Origin: an uncultured Microbacterium sp.
GTDB lineage: Bacteria > Actinomycetota > Actinomycetes > Actinomycetales > Microbacteriaceae
Length of the DNA stretch: 64,000 nt
NCBI GenBank assembly: GCA_913774665.1
Contig: CAJYHN010000002.1
Location: 729,464 to 793,463, forward strand
Direction: 5' to 3'
The notes beneath the pieces are model-generated. The model was given only the letters and a program-made list of their open reading frames with translations. It was not told where the DNA came from and ran no database searches. Positions 15,940-24,344 of the stretch are shown piece by piece. The position numbers were made by a program, and so were the translations under genes. Each line of letters opens with the position of its first letter. The stretch's first letter is position 1.

Positions 15940-17324
15940 TCGGAGTCCCGGAGGCGATCGTGCGAGGGAAGGGTCAGACGCCACCGGGTTCCGCGGCCGG
16001 GGGCGGTGGCGAGGGCGAGCTCGGCACCGGCATCCGTGACGAGATCGCGCAGGACGCGGGTGCCGAGGTGCCCTTCGACGGGTGGGCGGTGCAGGGTCGC
16101 CGCGTCGAACCCCGGGCCATCGTCGGCGACCGTCAGCACGGTCCCGCCGTCCTCTGCGGCCACGGTGATCACGACGCGGCAGGGAGCGGCGTGGGTCACC
16201 GCGTTGCGCAGTGCCTCCTGTGCGACCCGGTAGAGCAGGCGCTCGTGCTCCTCCGACAGGTCGTCCACCGGCATCCGCAGGTCGAGCACGACATCGGCAC
16301 CCCGGGTGCGAGCCGTCGCCGCAAGATCCTGCAGGGCGGAGGCCAGGCCGGACGCGCCCAAGCTCTGGGGGTAGATGTCGACCAGCAGGGAGCGCAGCAC
16401 CCGCACGTTGCCACGGACGGCTCCGGCTACCTCGCGCAGGCGCGCCGCTCCGGTTTCCTCGCCGCGTCGGTCGGCCTCGACGGCCGCACTCTCGGCGCCG
16501 AAGCTGGTGGCGACGAGCTCTTGCACCGGGCCATCGTGGAGGGTTCCCGCGATGCGTCGGCGTTCGGCATCCGAGGCGTCCACCGCTCGCTGCAAGAGCT
16601 CGCTGCGTCGCGTCTCGGCCCTCCGGAGCTGCCGCAACAGCGTCCAGACGATCGGAGCCGTGAGCACCACGAGCAGCAGCAGACTGCTCGTCGTCACGCC
16701 GGTGAATCCGCGCCACAGCTCCGCCGAGCGCGCCGCGACGGGCTCGTAGGGGTAGTACACCTCGAACAGCAGCTGCTGCCCGCTCGCCGACCACACCGGT
16801 CGGTAGACCTCGAGCAGCCTCGACCCTCTCTCGAATTCGTTCTCGTCCTCCGACAGGTCCGAGACCGCCGCACGGGTCGACGGGGTCGTCAGAGCCGCGC
16901 GCTGGGCCTCGTCGAGTTCGAAGGTGCGACCGATCAGCTGCGGCTCGTCGGCGTAGAGCACGCGTCCCTCGGGACTCCAGATCTTCACCCGGATGACGTC
17001 GTCGCCGAGGATCTGCGACCGCACGGTCACATCGAAGGCGGCGAGCGCGGTCGGGTCCCCCGCGGCGAGTGCGTCGCTCAACGCGGGCCTGACAACGGCG
17101 TCGGCGAGAACGTTGGTCACCTGCGCCGCGTCGTTGACCGCCTCGCGCTCCGCGAGCCACTGCGCGCCGAACCCGGCGAGCGCCGCGACGGCCACGAGAA
17201 CCGCGGCCAGGCCGGCCGCGAGGCGGACGAGGACGGCACGGGTCGACAGGGCGCGCGGGACCGACCGGGAGGGGCTCGCCGTGACGAGCACCTCCCAGGG
17301 CGGAGGGGAGGGGTCGGATGCCAC
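15936..17324 (-). CDS. Sensor histidine kinase, NarL-partner (HisKA_3) type
   Basis: This 462-residue membrane kinase has two membrane helices (about 28-56 and 207-230) flanking an extracellular sensor of about 150 residues. The dimerisation motif AERRRIAGTLHDGPVQEL carries His263 as the phosphorylated residue, and the ATP-binding domain includes ALRNAVTHA and VADDGPGFD. The GTG at 17324 abuts the stop of the preceding gene, and GGGGGAG precedes it; a nearby in-frame GTG could also serve. The signal is unknown. It is co-transcribed with the exported 149-residue protein upstream and the regulator downstream. Confidence 0.92.
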   Translation of the reverse strand: MASDPSPPPWEVLVTASPSRSVPRALSTRAVLVRLAAGLAAVLVAVAALAGFGAQWLAEREAVNDAAQVTNVLADAVVRPALSDALAAGDPTALAAFDVTVRSQILGDDVIRVKIWSPEGRVLYADEPQLIGRTFELDEAQRAALTTPSTRAAVSDLSEDENEFERGSRLLEVYRPVWSASGQQLLFEVYYPYEPVAARSAELWRGFTGVTTSSLLLLVVLTAPIVWTLLRQLRRAETRRSELLQRAVDASDAERRRIAGTLHDGPVQELVATSFGAESAAVEADRRGEETGAARLREVAGAVRGNVRVLRSLLVDIYPQSLGASGLASALQDLAATARTRGADVVLDLRMPVDDLSEEHERLLYRVAQEALRNAVTHAAPCRVVITVAAEDGGTVLTVADDGPGFDAATLHRPPVEGHLGTRVLRDLVTDAGAELALATAPGRGTRWRLTLPSHDRLRDSE

Positions 17325-17774
17325 TCAGTCGTCTCCCCCGTGGCGGTCGCCGCCGCGCCCGCTCGTGCCGCCGTCGTCCGAGCGGCGGTCATCCGTGCGG
17401 CCGCTGTCGTCGGTGGGGGGTCGTGTGGAATCGCGCCCGCCCTGCACGGCTCTGTCGTCGCCGGGTTCGACCCGAGTGTCGCGCGGGGCGTCGCCACCCG
17501 CGTCGTCGGGGCGCGTCACCGCTCCGCCGTCGTCGGCGCCGAGTGAGCCGCCGTCGCGGTCGTCGCCGGGCTCGACGCGCTGATCGCGCGGAACGTCTCC
17601 CCCGTGATCGTCAACGGATGCCGAGGGCGACGGCGTCGGCGCGAGCACCTGAGCGAGCGAGGGGACCGGAACGGGCACCGATTCGGCGAACGACGCATTT
17701 CCCCACAGCCCGAGAGCCGCGGGCGCGGCCGCCACCAGCAGAGCTCCCGCCCCGACCAGGATCCGCTTCTTCAT
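17325..17774 (-). CDS. Exported or anchored disordered Asp/Gly/Arg-rich protein
   Basis: This 149-residue protein starts MKKRILVGAGALLV with a signal or anchor helix (about residues 4-30), then a Pro/Ser stretch and a long low-complexity acidic tail. The tail holds two copies of a PRDxRVEPGDDR block and ends in GGTSGRGGDRHGGDD. No folded domain is recognised. The ATG at 17774 has AAAGGA upstream. The stop codon is immediately followed by the GTG of the sensor kinase, so all three genes form one operon. A role in presenting or modulating the kinase's signal is inferred from position only. Confidence 0.72.
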   Translation of the reverse strand: MKKRILVGAGALLVAAAPAALGLWGNASFAESVPVPVPSLAQVLAPTPSPSASVDDHGGDVPRDQRVEPGDDRDGGSLGADDGGAVTRPDDAGGDAPRDTRVEPGDDRAVQGGRDSTRPPTDDSGRTDDRRSDDGGTSGRGGDRHGGDD

Positions 17775-17945
17775 GTCATCCGTCCTTTCGCCCATTTTCA
17801 CCCGTGACGCGGGGAATGCTCTCCACTGTTCGCCAAAGCGCCCCACCGGGCCATCGGACGATGGTCGTAGTACCAAGGTCGCATTGCCCGGTCGGGACGC
17901 CGGCCGCGACGGTGGGAGCAGCTCAACCGACGAAACGAGGCCCTC

Positions 17946-18812
17946 ATGAGCAGCAGCACCTCCCCCCGTTCAGCCCTGACCCGCACCACCGCGATCGTCG
18001 CGGCCGCTCTGGTCGCGGCATCCGGTCTTCTCTTCCCCGCCGCGGCGCAGGCCAAGACCACCTCCACCGGCGGTGACTACGCGGTGACCGTGAACGGCAC
18101 CACCTACGACCCCGCACCCGGCAAGGACGCGAAACTCAAAGACATCAGCGTCTCGGGGCTCATCACGGTAAATGGCAAGAACAACCGCTTCACGATCGAT
18201 CCCTCCACCCTGGGCGTCTACGACTACACGCTCACCGGGGCTCCCGACACGCAGCGCATGGTCACGAGCCCCACGGTCGTGTTCACCTCGAAGGTCCCGA
18301 CATTGACGGCCGCGCAGCGCAGCGGCACGCGCCTGTCGAGCCTCGAGGTGCGCGACGACTCGCTCGTGGCGATCTTCTCCACCGCCGGCGGCAAGCTGAA
18401 GATCCAGGCGAAGGACGGCGCGCAGGGCGGGATCTTCCAGATGGAGCCCGAGTTCGCCGCCCCGGTCGAACTCGTCCACACGCTCGGTCCCGGGCTCTTC
18501 TACTTCGTGAACCAGTACACGGGCAAGATCAACTTCGGAAACGGACTGGATGCCGTGACCTCCGGCCCCGACGCACACCAGATGCTGCTGGGCAAGGACA
18601 GCCCGCAGGTCGCCACGAAGACCTCCCAGGATGCGACCGTGACGAAGTGGACCGTCACCTCCGGCGGACGCATGGGCGGCGTACTGGGTGAGGATGCGAT
18701 CGAGCTCTCCGCGGGTGCGACCAACTGCACGAGCCAGTGCCAGGCGCAGAACCGCATCAACGGCTCGCTGCCCGTTCCCCCGAACCCGACGAACCCGACG
18801 CCGATCGGCTGA
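17946..18812 (+). CDS. Secreted protein of unknown function
   Basis: This 288-residue protein has a clear Sec signal peptide ending at about AQA-K (residue 36) and no membrane segment afterwards, so it should be released or wall-associated. The mature part is beta-rich in appearance (YAVTVNGTTYDPAPGKDAK, NRFTIDPSTLGVYDYTLTG) and has a single pair of cysteines near the end (NCTSQCQAQN) that may form a disulfide. I do not recognise the family. It is divergent from the two-component operon across a 170-base gap, so it is a plausible regulated output. A terminator follows. Confidence 0.78.
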   Translation: MSSSTSPRSALTRTTAIVAAALVAASGLLFPAAAQAKTTSTGGDYAVTVNGTTYDPAPGKDAKLKDISVSGLITVNGKNNRFTIDPSTLGVYDYTLTGAPDTQRMVTSPTVVFTSKVPTLTAAQRSGTRLSSLEVRDDSLVAIFSTAGGKLKIQAKDGAQGGIFQMEPEFAAPVELVHTLGPGLFYFVNQYTGKINFGNGLDAVTSGPDAHQMLLGKDSPQVATKTSQDATVTKWTVTSGGRMGGVLGEDAIELSAGATNCTSQCQAQNRINGSLPVPPNPTNPTPIG

Positions 18813-18821
18813 CGCCCGACG

Positions 18822-18851
18822 GATGCCCCCGGCCGTGAGGTCGGGGGCATC
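18822..18851 (+). terminator. Terminator of the secreted-protein gene
   Basis: GATGCCCCCG (18822-18831) pairs with CGGGGGCATC (18842-18851) ten bases after the stop codon. Confidence 0.75.
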
Positions 18852-18905
18852 TGCGCGCACGATCGAGAAGGCCCAGCGGGGCGAGTCCGTAGGACTGGAG
18901 GACTC

Positions 18906-18953
18906 ATGGCGGTCACGACAAGCGAGGCTCGACGCGACCTCATCGGTCTCATC
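18906..18953 (+). pseudogene. Remnant of a Phd/YefM-family antitoxin
   Basis: After GGAGG the frame reads MAVTTSEARRDLIGLI, the N-terminus of Phd/YefM antitoxins (the family pattern is TSEAR..L..LI..VN). Similarity stops abruptly after 16 codons and the frame continues into sequence antisense to the next gene. The toxin-neutralising part is absent and no toxin gene is nearby, so this is the stub of a deleted toxin-antitoxin locus. It marks the left edge of a decayed patch. Confidence 0.6.
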
Positions 18954-19001
18954 ACTCCTGAGCGCCGCGGCGCGGCAGCGTTCTGTGTCGCGGAACGCTC
19001 C

Positions 19002-19301
19002 TCAGCCCGAGGACAGCGCGCTGAACACCGTGATCAGCACCCCCACCGGAACGAGCACGGCAGCCGCGGCGATTCCGATCCCGACCCACACCCAGCGCGG
19101 CAGGCCGCGCCTCAACCGGCGCCCCTCCAGACCCACGGATGCCGATAGCCCCGGCACCGCGCGATCGTCGCTCCACCCGTCGGTCTGGGTCCACGCCTTC
19201 GCGCCCACCGTGTTCCGAATGCGGACGAAGCGCGCCCAGACCGCGGGATCGTGAAGGTCGAAGCCGCCGGGCCGGCAGACGATCAGCATGTCGTCGCGCA
19301 C
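19002..19301 (-). CDS. Putative small membrane protein, start uncertain
   Basis: The frame has strong G/C third-position bias and encodes about 99 residues: MLIVCRPGGFDLHD, an ARFVRIRNTVGAKAWTQTDG region, a basic stretch (GRRLRRGLPR) and one C-terminal membrane helix near residues 74-95. I do not recognise the family. The GTG at 19301 is the first start that keeps coding character; an ATG at 19289 is an alternative, and neither has a convincing ribosome site. Plausible protein-like sequence (GLLDVEV) just upstream suggests the N-terminus may be missing, so this may itself be a decayed gene. Confidence 0.45.
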   Translation of the reverse strand: MRDDMLIVCRPGGFDLHDPAVWARFVRIRNTVGAKAWTQTDGWSDDRAVPGLSASVGLEGRRLRRGLPRWVWVGIGIAAAAVLVPVGVLITVFSALSSG

Positions 19302-19335
19302 CTCGACGTCGAGCAGGCCGCGTCTCGCTTTCCGG

Positions 19336-19611
19336 TCACGAGGGGTGAAGCGACCATTCCCCTTCGGCGATTCGCGCGAAGACGCGTGAAGCGTCGCTTT
19401 CCACGCCGCTGAGCGCTTTCTCGAATACGTCGCCGCCGTCCTGGTGACCGGGTATCGCGGAGAAGCCGTTCTCGGCGGCCGTTTTTCGAACCGACTACGT
19501 GTGGCGATGGTCACCGGCCAGGCGGACAGTGGTGATGCGGTCGCTGTCCGCGAACCCCCGAAGGTAGAACGCGAGAACGTGGTGGTGGCGCTTCGCGGTC
19601 GGCTGGGTCAT
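19336..19611 (-). pseudogene. DUF4238 family pseudogene with an in-frame TAG
   Basis: From the ATG at 19611 the frame reads MTQPTAKRHHHVLAFYLRGF, matching the N-terminal H-H-x-V-x-x-F-Y-L-R-x-F signature of DUF4238 proteins. It meets a TAG at codon 39 (19495-19497). The same frame then continues with protein-like, G/C-biased sequence (RKTAAENGFSAIPGHQDGG, VFEKALSGVESDASRVFARI) to a TGA at 19336-19338. That is 92 codons against roughly 250-350 in intact members, so both a nonsense change and a 3' truncation are present. The family's function is unknown. Confidence 0.6.
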
Positions 19612-19739
19612 ACGCCTGATTGTGCTCTTCGTGTCGCGGCTCGACCGGAGTTACGCGACCCGTGTCATGACACGAGGTTGACACACGGTCCCGGTACCAC
19701 TGGCGTTGTGTCGGCACCAGGTCCCGGATTGCCGCGGCT

Positions 19740-20813
19740 TTAGTTGTTGAAGCGGAACTCCACCACGTCGCCGTCCTGCATGACGTAGTCCTTGCCCTCG
19801 AGGCGGGCCTTGCCCTTCGAACGGGCCTCGGCGACCGAGCCGAGCTCGACGAGGTCGTCGAACGAGATGACCTCGGCCTTGATGAAGCCCTTTTCGAAGT
19901 CCGTGTGGATCACACCGGCCGCCTGCGGCGCCTTCGCGCCCTGCGGGATCGTCCAGGCGCGCGCTTCCTTGGGGCCGGCGGTGAGGTAGGTCTGCAGGCC
20001 CAGCGTGTCGAACCCGATGCGAGCGAGCTGGTCGAGACCCGACTCATCCTGCCCGGTCGACGCGAGCAGTTCGGCGGCGTCCTCGGGGTCGAGGTCGATG
20101 AGCTCTGACTCGATCTTCGCGTCGAGGAACACGGCCTTCGCGGGAGCGACCAGCGCGGCCAACTCGTCCTTGCGTGACTGGTCGGTGAGCACGGCCTCGT
20201 CGACATTGAAGACGAAGATGAACGGCTTGGCGGTCAGCAGACCGAGCTCGCGAATCGGCGAGAGGTCGAGTCCGGATGCCGAGAGCAGCACGCCACGCTG
20301 GAGGGCGTTCTGCGCGGCCTTGGCGGCCTCGAGCACCGAGGGGTCGAGCTTCTTGCCCTTGACCTCCTTCTCGTACCGGGTGATCGCCTTCTCGAGCGTC
20401 TGGAGGTCGGCGAGCTGCAACTCGGCGTTGATGGTCTCCATGTCGTTCGCCGGGTTGACCGAGCCGTCGACGTGGACGACGTCGTCGTCGGCGAATCCGC
20501 GGACGACCTGCGCGATGGCATCCGCTTCACGGATGTTCGCGAGGAACTGGTTGCCGAGCCCCTCGCCCTCGCTCGCCCCGCGCACGATGCCGGCGATGTC
20601 GACGAACGACACCGCAGCGGGCACGAGCCGCTCGCTCTGGAACACGTCGGCGAGCTGCTGCAGGCGCGCATCGGGAAGGTTCACGACCCCGACGTTGGGC
20701 TCGATCGTGGCGAACGGGTAGTTCGCCGCGAGCACCGAGTTCTTGGTCAGGGCGTTGAAGAGGGTGGACTTTCCCACGTTGGGAAGGCCGACGATTCCGA
20801 TGGTAAGAGCCAC
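19740..20813 (-). CDS. ychF: Redox-regulated ATPase YchF (Obg-like)
   Basis: This 357-residue cytosolic P-loop protein is of the universal YchF/OLA1 family, which binds ribosomes, prefers ATP to GTP and affects stress responses. The G1 loop is GLPNVGKST (9-17), the switch region holds DIAGIVRGASEGEGLGN, and NVDEA replaces the GTP-specific NKxD motif as expected. A coiled-coil insert and C-terminal TGS domain (AWTIPQGAKAPQAAGVIHTD) complete it. The GTG at 20813 has TAACCT eight bases upstream and starts exactly at the G domain. It is probably monocistronic. Confidence 0.97.
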   Translation of the reverse strand: MALTIGIVGLPNVGKSTLFNALTKNSVLAANYPFATIEPNVGVVNLPDARLQQLADVFQSERLVPAAVSFVDIAGIVRGASEGEGLGNQFLANIREADAIAQVVRGFADDDVVHVDGSVNPANDMETINAELQLADLQTLEKAITRYEKEVKGKKLDPSVLEAAKAAQNALQRGVLLSASGLDLSPIRELGLLTAKPFIFVFNVDEAVLTDQSRKDELAALVAPAKAVFLDAKIESELIDLDPEDAAELLASTGQDESGLDQLARIGFDTLGLQTYLTAGPKEARAWTIPQGAKAPQAAGVIHTDFEKGFIKAEVISFDDLVELGSVAEARSKGKARLEGKDYVMQDGDVVEFRFNN

Positions 20814-20853
20814 GGGAGTCCAGGTTACCCGGCCCGGAGCCCGCTCACCCGCG

Positions 20854-21603
20854 TCACGGCCGCCGCGCGCGGAACGCGTGGGTCACGTACGGCAGGGCGA
20901 CGGCGCCCCCATCGGCCAGTTCAGGGACGGATGCCACGACCCCGTCGACCGCGGCCTCGATGCCCGCGCGCTTCTCGGGGCTCGCCGTGATGATGTCGCT
21001 GCGTGAGACGACGAGGTCACGCAGTTGCGGCAGGGTGATGCGCCTCTCCCACGACCATTCGCGGTGCTCGAGCTCGCCGTAGGGGTCGGCCACGCGCGGG
21101 CCGGTCGTGGCGAGGAGGACCTCGGCGTTCGACCCGCCCATGGCCGCGCTGAGCCGCCGCACCCAGTCGACGCGGTCGTCGCGGATGTTCCAGATGAGCC
21201 CGAGCACTCCCCCGCTGCGCAGCACGCGCGCGGTCTCGAGCGAAGCCGGCTCGACGTCGACCCAGTGCCAGGCCTGGCCCATGACGACGGCGTCCAGACC
21301 GGAATCGGGCAGGGGCAGACGCTCGGCCGTGCCGACGAACGTGGGAACACCCCGCGCGTTCTCGCGCAGGGTCGCGAGCATGTCGGCATCCGGATCCACC
21401 GCCACCACGTCGGCGCCGAGCTCGACGACCGCGCGGGTGAGCTTGCCCGTCCCGGCCCCGACATCGGCGACGCGCAGCGCGCGACCGGCCTCGCGCACGG
21501 GTTCGAGCAGCCACGCCACGGCCTCGGCGGGATACCCCGGCCGCCCGGATTCGTAGGCGGAAGCCGCCTGCCCGAACGAGGTCGACTTCGCCTGATCGCT
21601 CAT
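20854..21603 (-). CDS. Class I SAM-dependent methyltransferase
   Basis: This 249-residue protein resembles the small methyltransferases with a type 11 domain. Motif I is RVADVGAGTGKLTRAVVE near residue 45, followed by AVDPDADMLA and the MGQAWHWVDVEPA block. The C-terminal half carries WERRITLPQLRDLV. The substrate is unknown. The ATG at 21603 has TAGGGT seven bases upstream, the leaderless spacing, and an N-terminal extension in the same frame lacks family sequence. It is divergent from an exonuclease gene. Confidence 0.85.
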   Translation of the reverse strand: MSDQAKSTSFGQAASAYESGRPGYPAEAVAWLLEPVREAGRALRVADVGAGTGKLTRAVVELGADVVAVDPDADMLATLRENARGVPTFVGTAERLPLPDSGLDAVVMGQAWHWVDVEPASLETARVLRSGGVLGLIWNIRDDRVDWVRRLSAAMGGSNAEVLLATTGPRVADPYGELEHREWSWERRITLPQLRDLVVSRSDIITASPEKRAGIEAAVDGVVASVPELADGGAVALPYVTHAFRARRP

Positions 21604-21610
21604 GACCCCG

Positions 21611-21616
21611 ACCCTA
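21611..21616 (-). promoter_or_regulatory. -10 TAGGGT for leaderless methyltransferase mRNA
   Basis: TAGGGT ends seven bases before the ATG at 21603 and decides the start against a longer in-frame extension. Confidence 0.5.
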
Positions 21617-21721
21617 CGCCGACCCTCCGACATGGCCTCCGGAGGATCTTCGAGCGATCCGGATGCCGCCGACCCCGGCGCGCCTCCTCGGCGCGACCCC
21701 CGACGGGGTGAGGGTGGAGTC

Positions 21722-22315
21722 GTGGCTCTGGACTTCACCGCGATCGACTTCGAGACGGCGAACTCCAGCGGTGCGTCCGCGTGCGCGGTGGGTCTGGCCC
21801 GCGTCCGGAACGGCCGCGTGGTCGCCACGGCGGACTGGCTCATCAAGCCGCCGCCGGGTCACGACCACTTCGCCCCGATCAACGTCGGGATCCACGGCAT
21901 CCACCCCTCCGATGTCGTGAATGCGCCCGACTGGTCGACGCAACTCGCGCGCCTCACCGCCTTCGCCGGAGCCGACGTCCTGGTCGCGCACAACGCCGGT
22001 TTCGACATGTCGGTGCTGCGCCGGGCGTGCGCGGCGACCGGCGACGAGTGCCCGCCCTACCGCTACCTGTGCAGCGTGCAGTTGTCGCGCAAGACGTACA
22101 CCCTCGACTCCTACCGGCTTCCGCTCGTCGCCGAGGAAGCGGGCTGCTCTCCCTTCGCCCACCACGACGCCCTGGCCGACGCCGTCGCCTGCGCCGAGAT
22201 CACCATCGACTGCGCCCGCCGTGCCGGCGTCGACGACGTGCACGCCCTCGCCGCGCACCTGGGCGTCCGTGTGTCGCAGATCGCGGCGGAGCCGGCCGAG
22301 CGCGCCGTCGCCTGA
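21722..22315 (+). CDS. DEDDh 3'-5' exonuclease (DnaQ-like)
   Basis: This 197-residue protein is a proofreading-type exonuclease domain on its own. The first acidic pair is Asp9 and Glu11 in AIDFETANSS, the second motif is AHNAGFDMSVL, and the third is the HHDALADAVA block that supplies the catalytic histidine and last aspartate. It lacks a BRCT or helicase extension. It probably degrades single-stranded DNA or RNA ends; the exact role is not known. The GTG at 21722 follows GGTGGAG and starts just before the first strand. Confidence 0.88.
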   Translation: MALDFTAIDFETANSSGASACAVGLARVRNGRVVATADWLIKPPPGHDHFAPINVGIHGIHPSDVVNAPDWSTQLARLTAFAGADVLVAHNAGFDMSVLRRACAATGDECPPYRYLCSVQLSRKTYTLDSYRLPLVAEEAGCSPFAHHDALADAVACAEITIDCARRAGVDDVHALAAHLGVRVSQIAAEPAERAVA

Positions 22316-22369
22316 CGCCCGTCGGCCCGTCTTTCCGGCGATGTCGGAGGTCTGGTGCAAGCTGACCCC

Positions 22370-23701
22370 ATGGATGCCATCGCTCTCGTCTTCGTGATCC
22401 TCGCTCTCGCCGTGGGTGTCGGCGGCGGGTGGTTCGTGGGTTCCTCGCGCGCCGCGGCCCGCGCCGGCGAAGACCAGCGAACCCTCGGCGCCCGCGTCGC
22501 CGCTGCCGAGACCGCGCGGGCGGGAGTGCAAGCGCAGCTCGACCATCAGGTCGCTCTGTACCGCGAGCTCGTGGGGCAGTCGCGGGCGGATCAGGCAGCA
22601 CGCGAAGAACGCGAGCGTCGCGAGCAGACGGTCCTGCGCGCCCTCGACCCGGTGCGCGAGACGCTCGACGCGATGCAGCGCAAGGTCGACGGCCTCGAAC
22701 GCGACCGGGTCGAGCAGTACACGGCCCTCGGCGAGCAGCTCCGTCTGTCCCGCGAGGCCGACGAGGCGCTCCGCGTGACGACCGAGTCGCTCGCCTCCGC
22801 GATGCGCTCCGGAACCACGCGCGGCGTCTGGGGCGAAACGCAGCTGCGCCGGGTCGTCGAAGCCGCGGGCCTCACGCGCTACGTCGATTTCGACCTGCAG
22901 ACGGCGATCTCGAGCGACGCCGGAGCCGGTCGCCCCGACATGGTGGTGCGCCTCCCCGGCGGCAAGTCTCTGGCGGTGGATGCCAAGGTCCCCCTCGACG
23001 CATATCTGCAGGCCAGCGCGATCCCCGTCACGGCGCACGGCGACGACGGAACCCGCCGCGCCGCACTCCTGACCAAGCACGCCCGCGCGGTGCGCGCGCA
23101 CGTCGACGGCCTCGCGAAGAAGGCGTACTGGGCGGGCCTCACCACGAGTCCGGAATTCGTCGTGTGTTTCCTGCCGAGCGAGTCGCTGCTCGCCTCGGCC
23201 CTCGACGAAGACCCGACGCTGCTCGACTACGCGTTCGCGCGCCGCGTCGCCCTCGCCTCGCCGGTCAATCTCTGGGCGGTGCTCAAGACCGTCGCGTTCA
23301 CGTGGACCCAGCAGGACGTCTCCGATGAGGCGCGCACACTCTTCGCCCTGGGCACGGAGCTCTACGAGCGCGTCGGCAAGCTCGCCGAGCATGCCAACGA
23401 CCTGCGCCGCGCGATCGAGAAGACGGTCGACAGCTACAACCGGTTCGCCGGATCACTCGAGACACGCGTGCTCGTCACGGCGCGGAAGTTCCCCGGCATC
23501 GACGAGACCAAGCTCGATGCGGTGGCCGCTCCCGTCACGATCGAGGCGACTCCCCGCCGATGGACCGCGTCGGAGATGATCGAGAACCTCGAGGACGCCG
23601 GCGAGGGCGTTCCCTCACCGGTCGACACGGCCAAAACGACCGCGCGGGCCGACCTGGGTGTCATCCGCCAGCGAGCAGGACTCGCCGACACCGAGTCGTG
23701 A
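22370..23701 (+). CDS. rmuC: DNA recombination protein RmuC
   Basis: This 443-residue protein has an N-terminal membrane anchor (about residues 4-25), a long coiled coil (about 30-140) and a PD-(D/E)XK nuclease-like core, with RGVWGETQLRRVVEAAGL, PDMVVRLPGGKSLAVDAKVP and EFVVCFLPSES. RmuC limits inversions at short inverted repeats in Escherichia coli, which may matter in a genome region rich in such repeats. The ATG at 22370 is preferred; a GTG at 22355 with GGAGG four bases upstream is a real alternative that adds five residues. Confidence 0.92.
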   Translation: MDAIALVFVILALAVGVGGGWFVGSSRAAARAGEDQRTLGARVAAAETARAGVQAQLDHQVALYRELVGQSRADQAAREERERREQTVLRALDPVRETLDAMQRKVDGLERDRVEQYTALGEQLRLSREADEALRVTTESLASAMRSGTTRGVWGETQLRRVVEAAGLTRYVDFDLQTAISSDAGAGRPDMVVRLPGGKSLAVDAKVPLDAYLQASAIPVTAHGDDGTRRAALLTKHARAVRAHVDGLAKKAYWAGLTTSPEFVVCFLPSESLLASALDEDPTLLDYAFARRVALASPVNLWAVLKTVAFTWTQQDVSDEARTLFALGTELYERVGKLAEHANDLRRAIEKTVDSYNRFAGSLETRVLVTARKFPGIDETKLDAVAAPVTIEATPRRWTASEMIENLEDAGEGVPSPVDTAKTTARADLGVIRQRAGLADTES

Positions 23702-23812
23702 ACGCACGGGTCGTCAGGCGCGATGCTCGTACGCGGAGCGGTTTCGGGCCGAAGGCGAGGGACGAGGATGCGCGAGCCGTAGCCCGAGCGCCCAGCGACC
23801 GCAAGCCGAGGT

Positions 23813-24022
23813 TCAGGCTCCGCCGGGAACCCAGCTCAGCAGGCTCACCACGGCCGCGGAGACGGCGACGAACGCACCGACCATCCACCATGCGCTGACC
23901 TCGTGGCCCTCGTCGCGCCGCACGCGCAGCAGCACGTCGGGGCGGCGCGCAGGGTCGACTGCGCTGGCGATGACCGCCTGTGCACCTGTCTGAGGTGCGG
24001 TCTGGTTCGTCGGAGCTGCCAT
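23813..24022 (-). CDS. Small single-pass membrane protein, unknown
   Basis: This 69-residue protein begins MAAPTNQTAPQTG, has a basic middle (RRPDVLLRVRRDEG) and one membrane helix (about residues 45-65). I do not recognise a family. Third positions are G/C-biased and a strong AAGGGGGA stretch lies six bases before the ATG at 24022, so it is likely real. It is followed by rmuC in convergent orientation, and a 420-base gene-poor gap lies upstream. Confidence 0.6.
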   Translation of the reverse strand: MAAPTNQTAPQTGAQAVIASAVDPARRPDVLLRVRRDEGHEVSAWWMVGAFVAVSAAVVSLLSWVPGGA

Positions 24023-24170
24023 GGACGATCCCCCTTCGGGTCTCGGAAGAACACAGCGTCGCCGTTGACACTCCTAGAGATTCTGCCAGACGACCCCTCT
24101 GACACCGGTCACGCTTGCGTCACGACACGCCCGGCTGTATCTGCGCGTCGCGGCGACGTCCGCGCGTTGC

Positions 24171-24247
24171 CCCGCGCTCGTAACCGGGTCCGCGCCCCGC
24201 GCTCATCTCCGGGTCCACGCCCACGCAGCCTCAGGCCACGAGGCTGC
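24171..24247. repeat. Two 25-bp direct repeats and an 8-bp stem
   Basis: CCCGCGCTCGTAACCGGGTC begins copy one (24171-24195) and a close relative begins copy two (24196-24220). GCAGCCTC (24225-24232) then pairs with GAGGCTGC (24240-24247). The whole 24023-24344 gap shows no gene I can support. Confidence 0.5.
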
Positions 24248-24344
24248 ATCTCACCGACGAAACAGGCGCGGCTTGCCATCGGCTTCTCCGCGAGATGCGG
24301 TCTCGCGATCGAACGCCGCCACCCTGCGCAGCGCACGTGTTGAC

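Noticed and set aside
24109-24336. 75-codon minus-strand frame in the gap upstream of the small membrane gene
   Set aside because: Arg-rich, poor third-position bias, overlaps direct repeats and a hairpin, and has no ribosome site.
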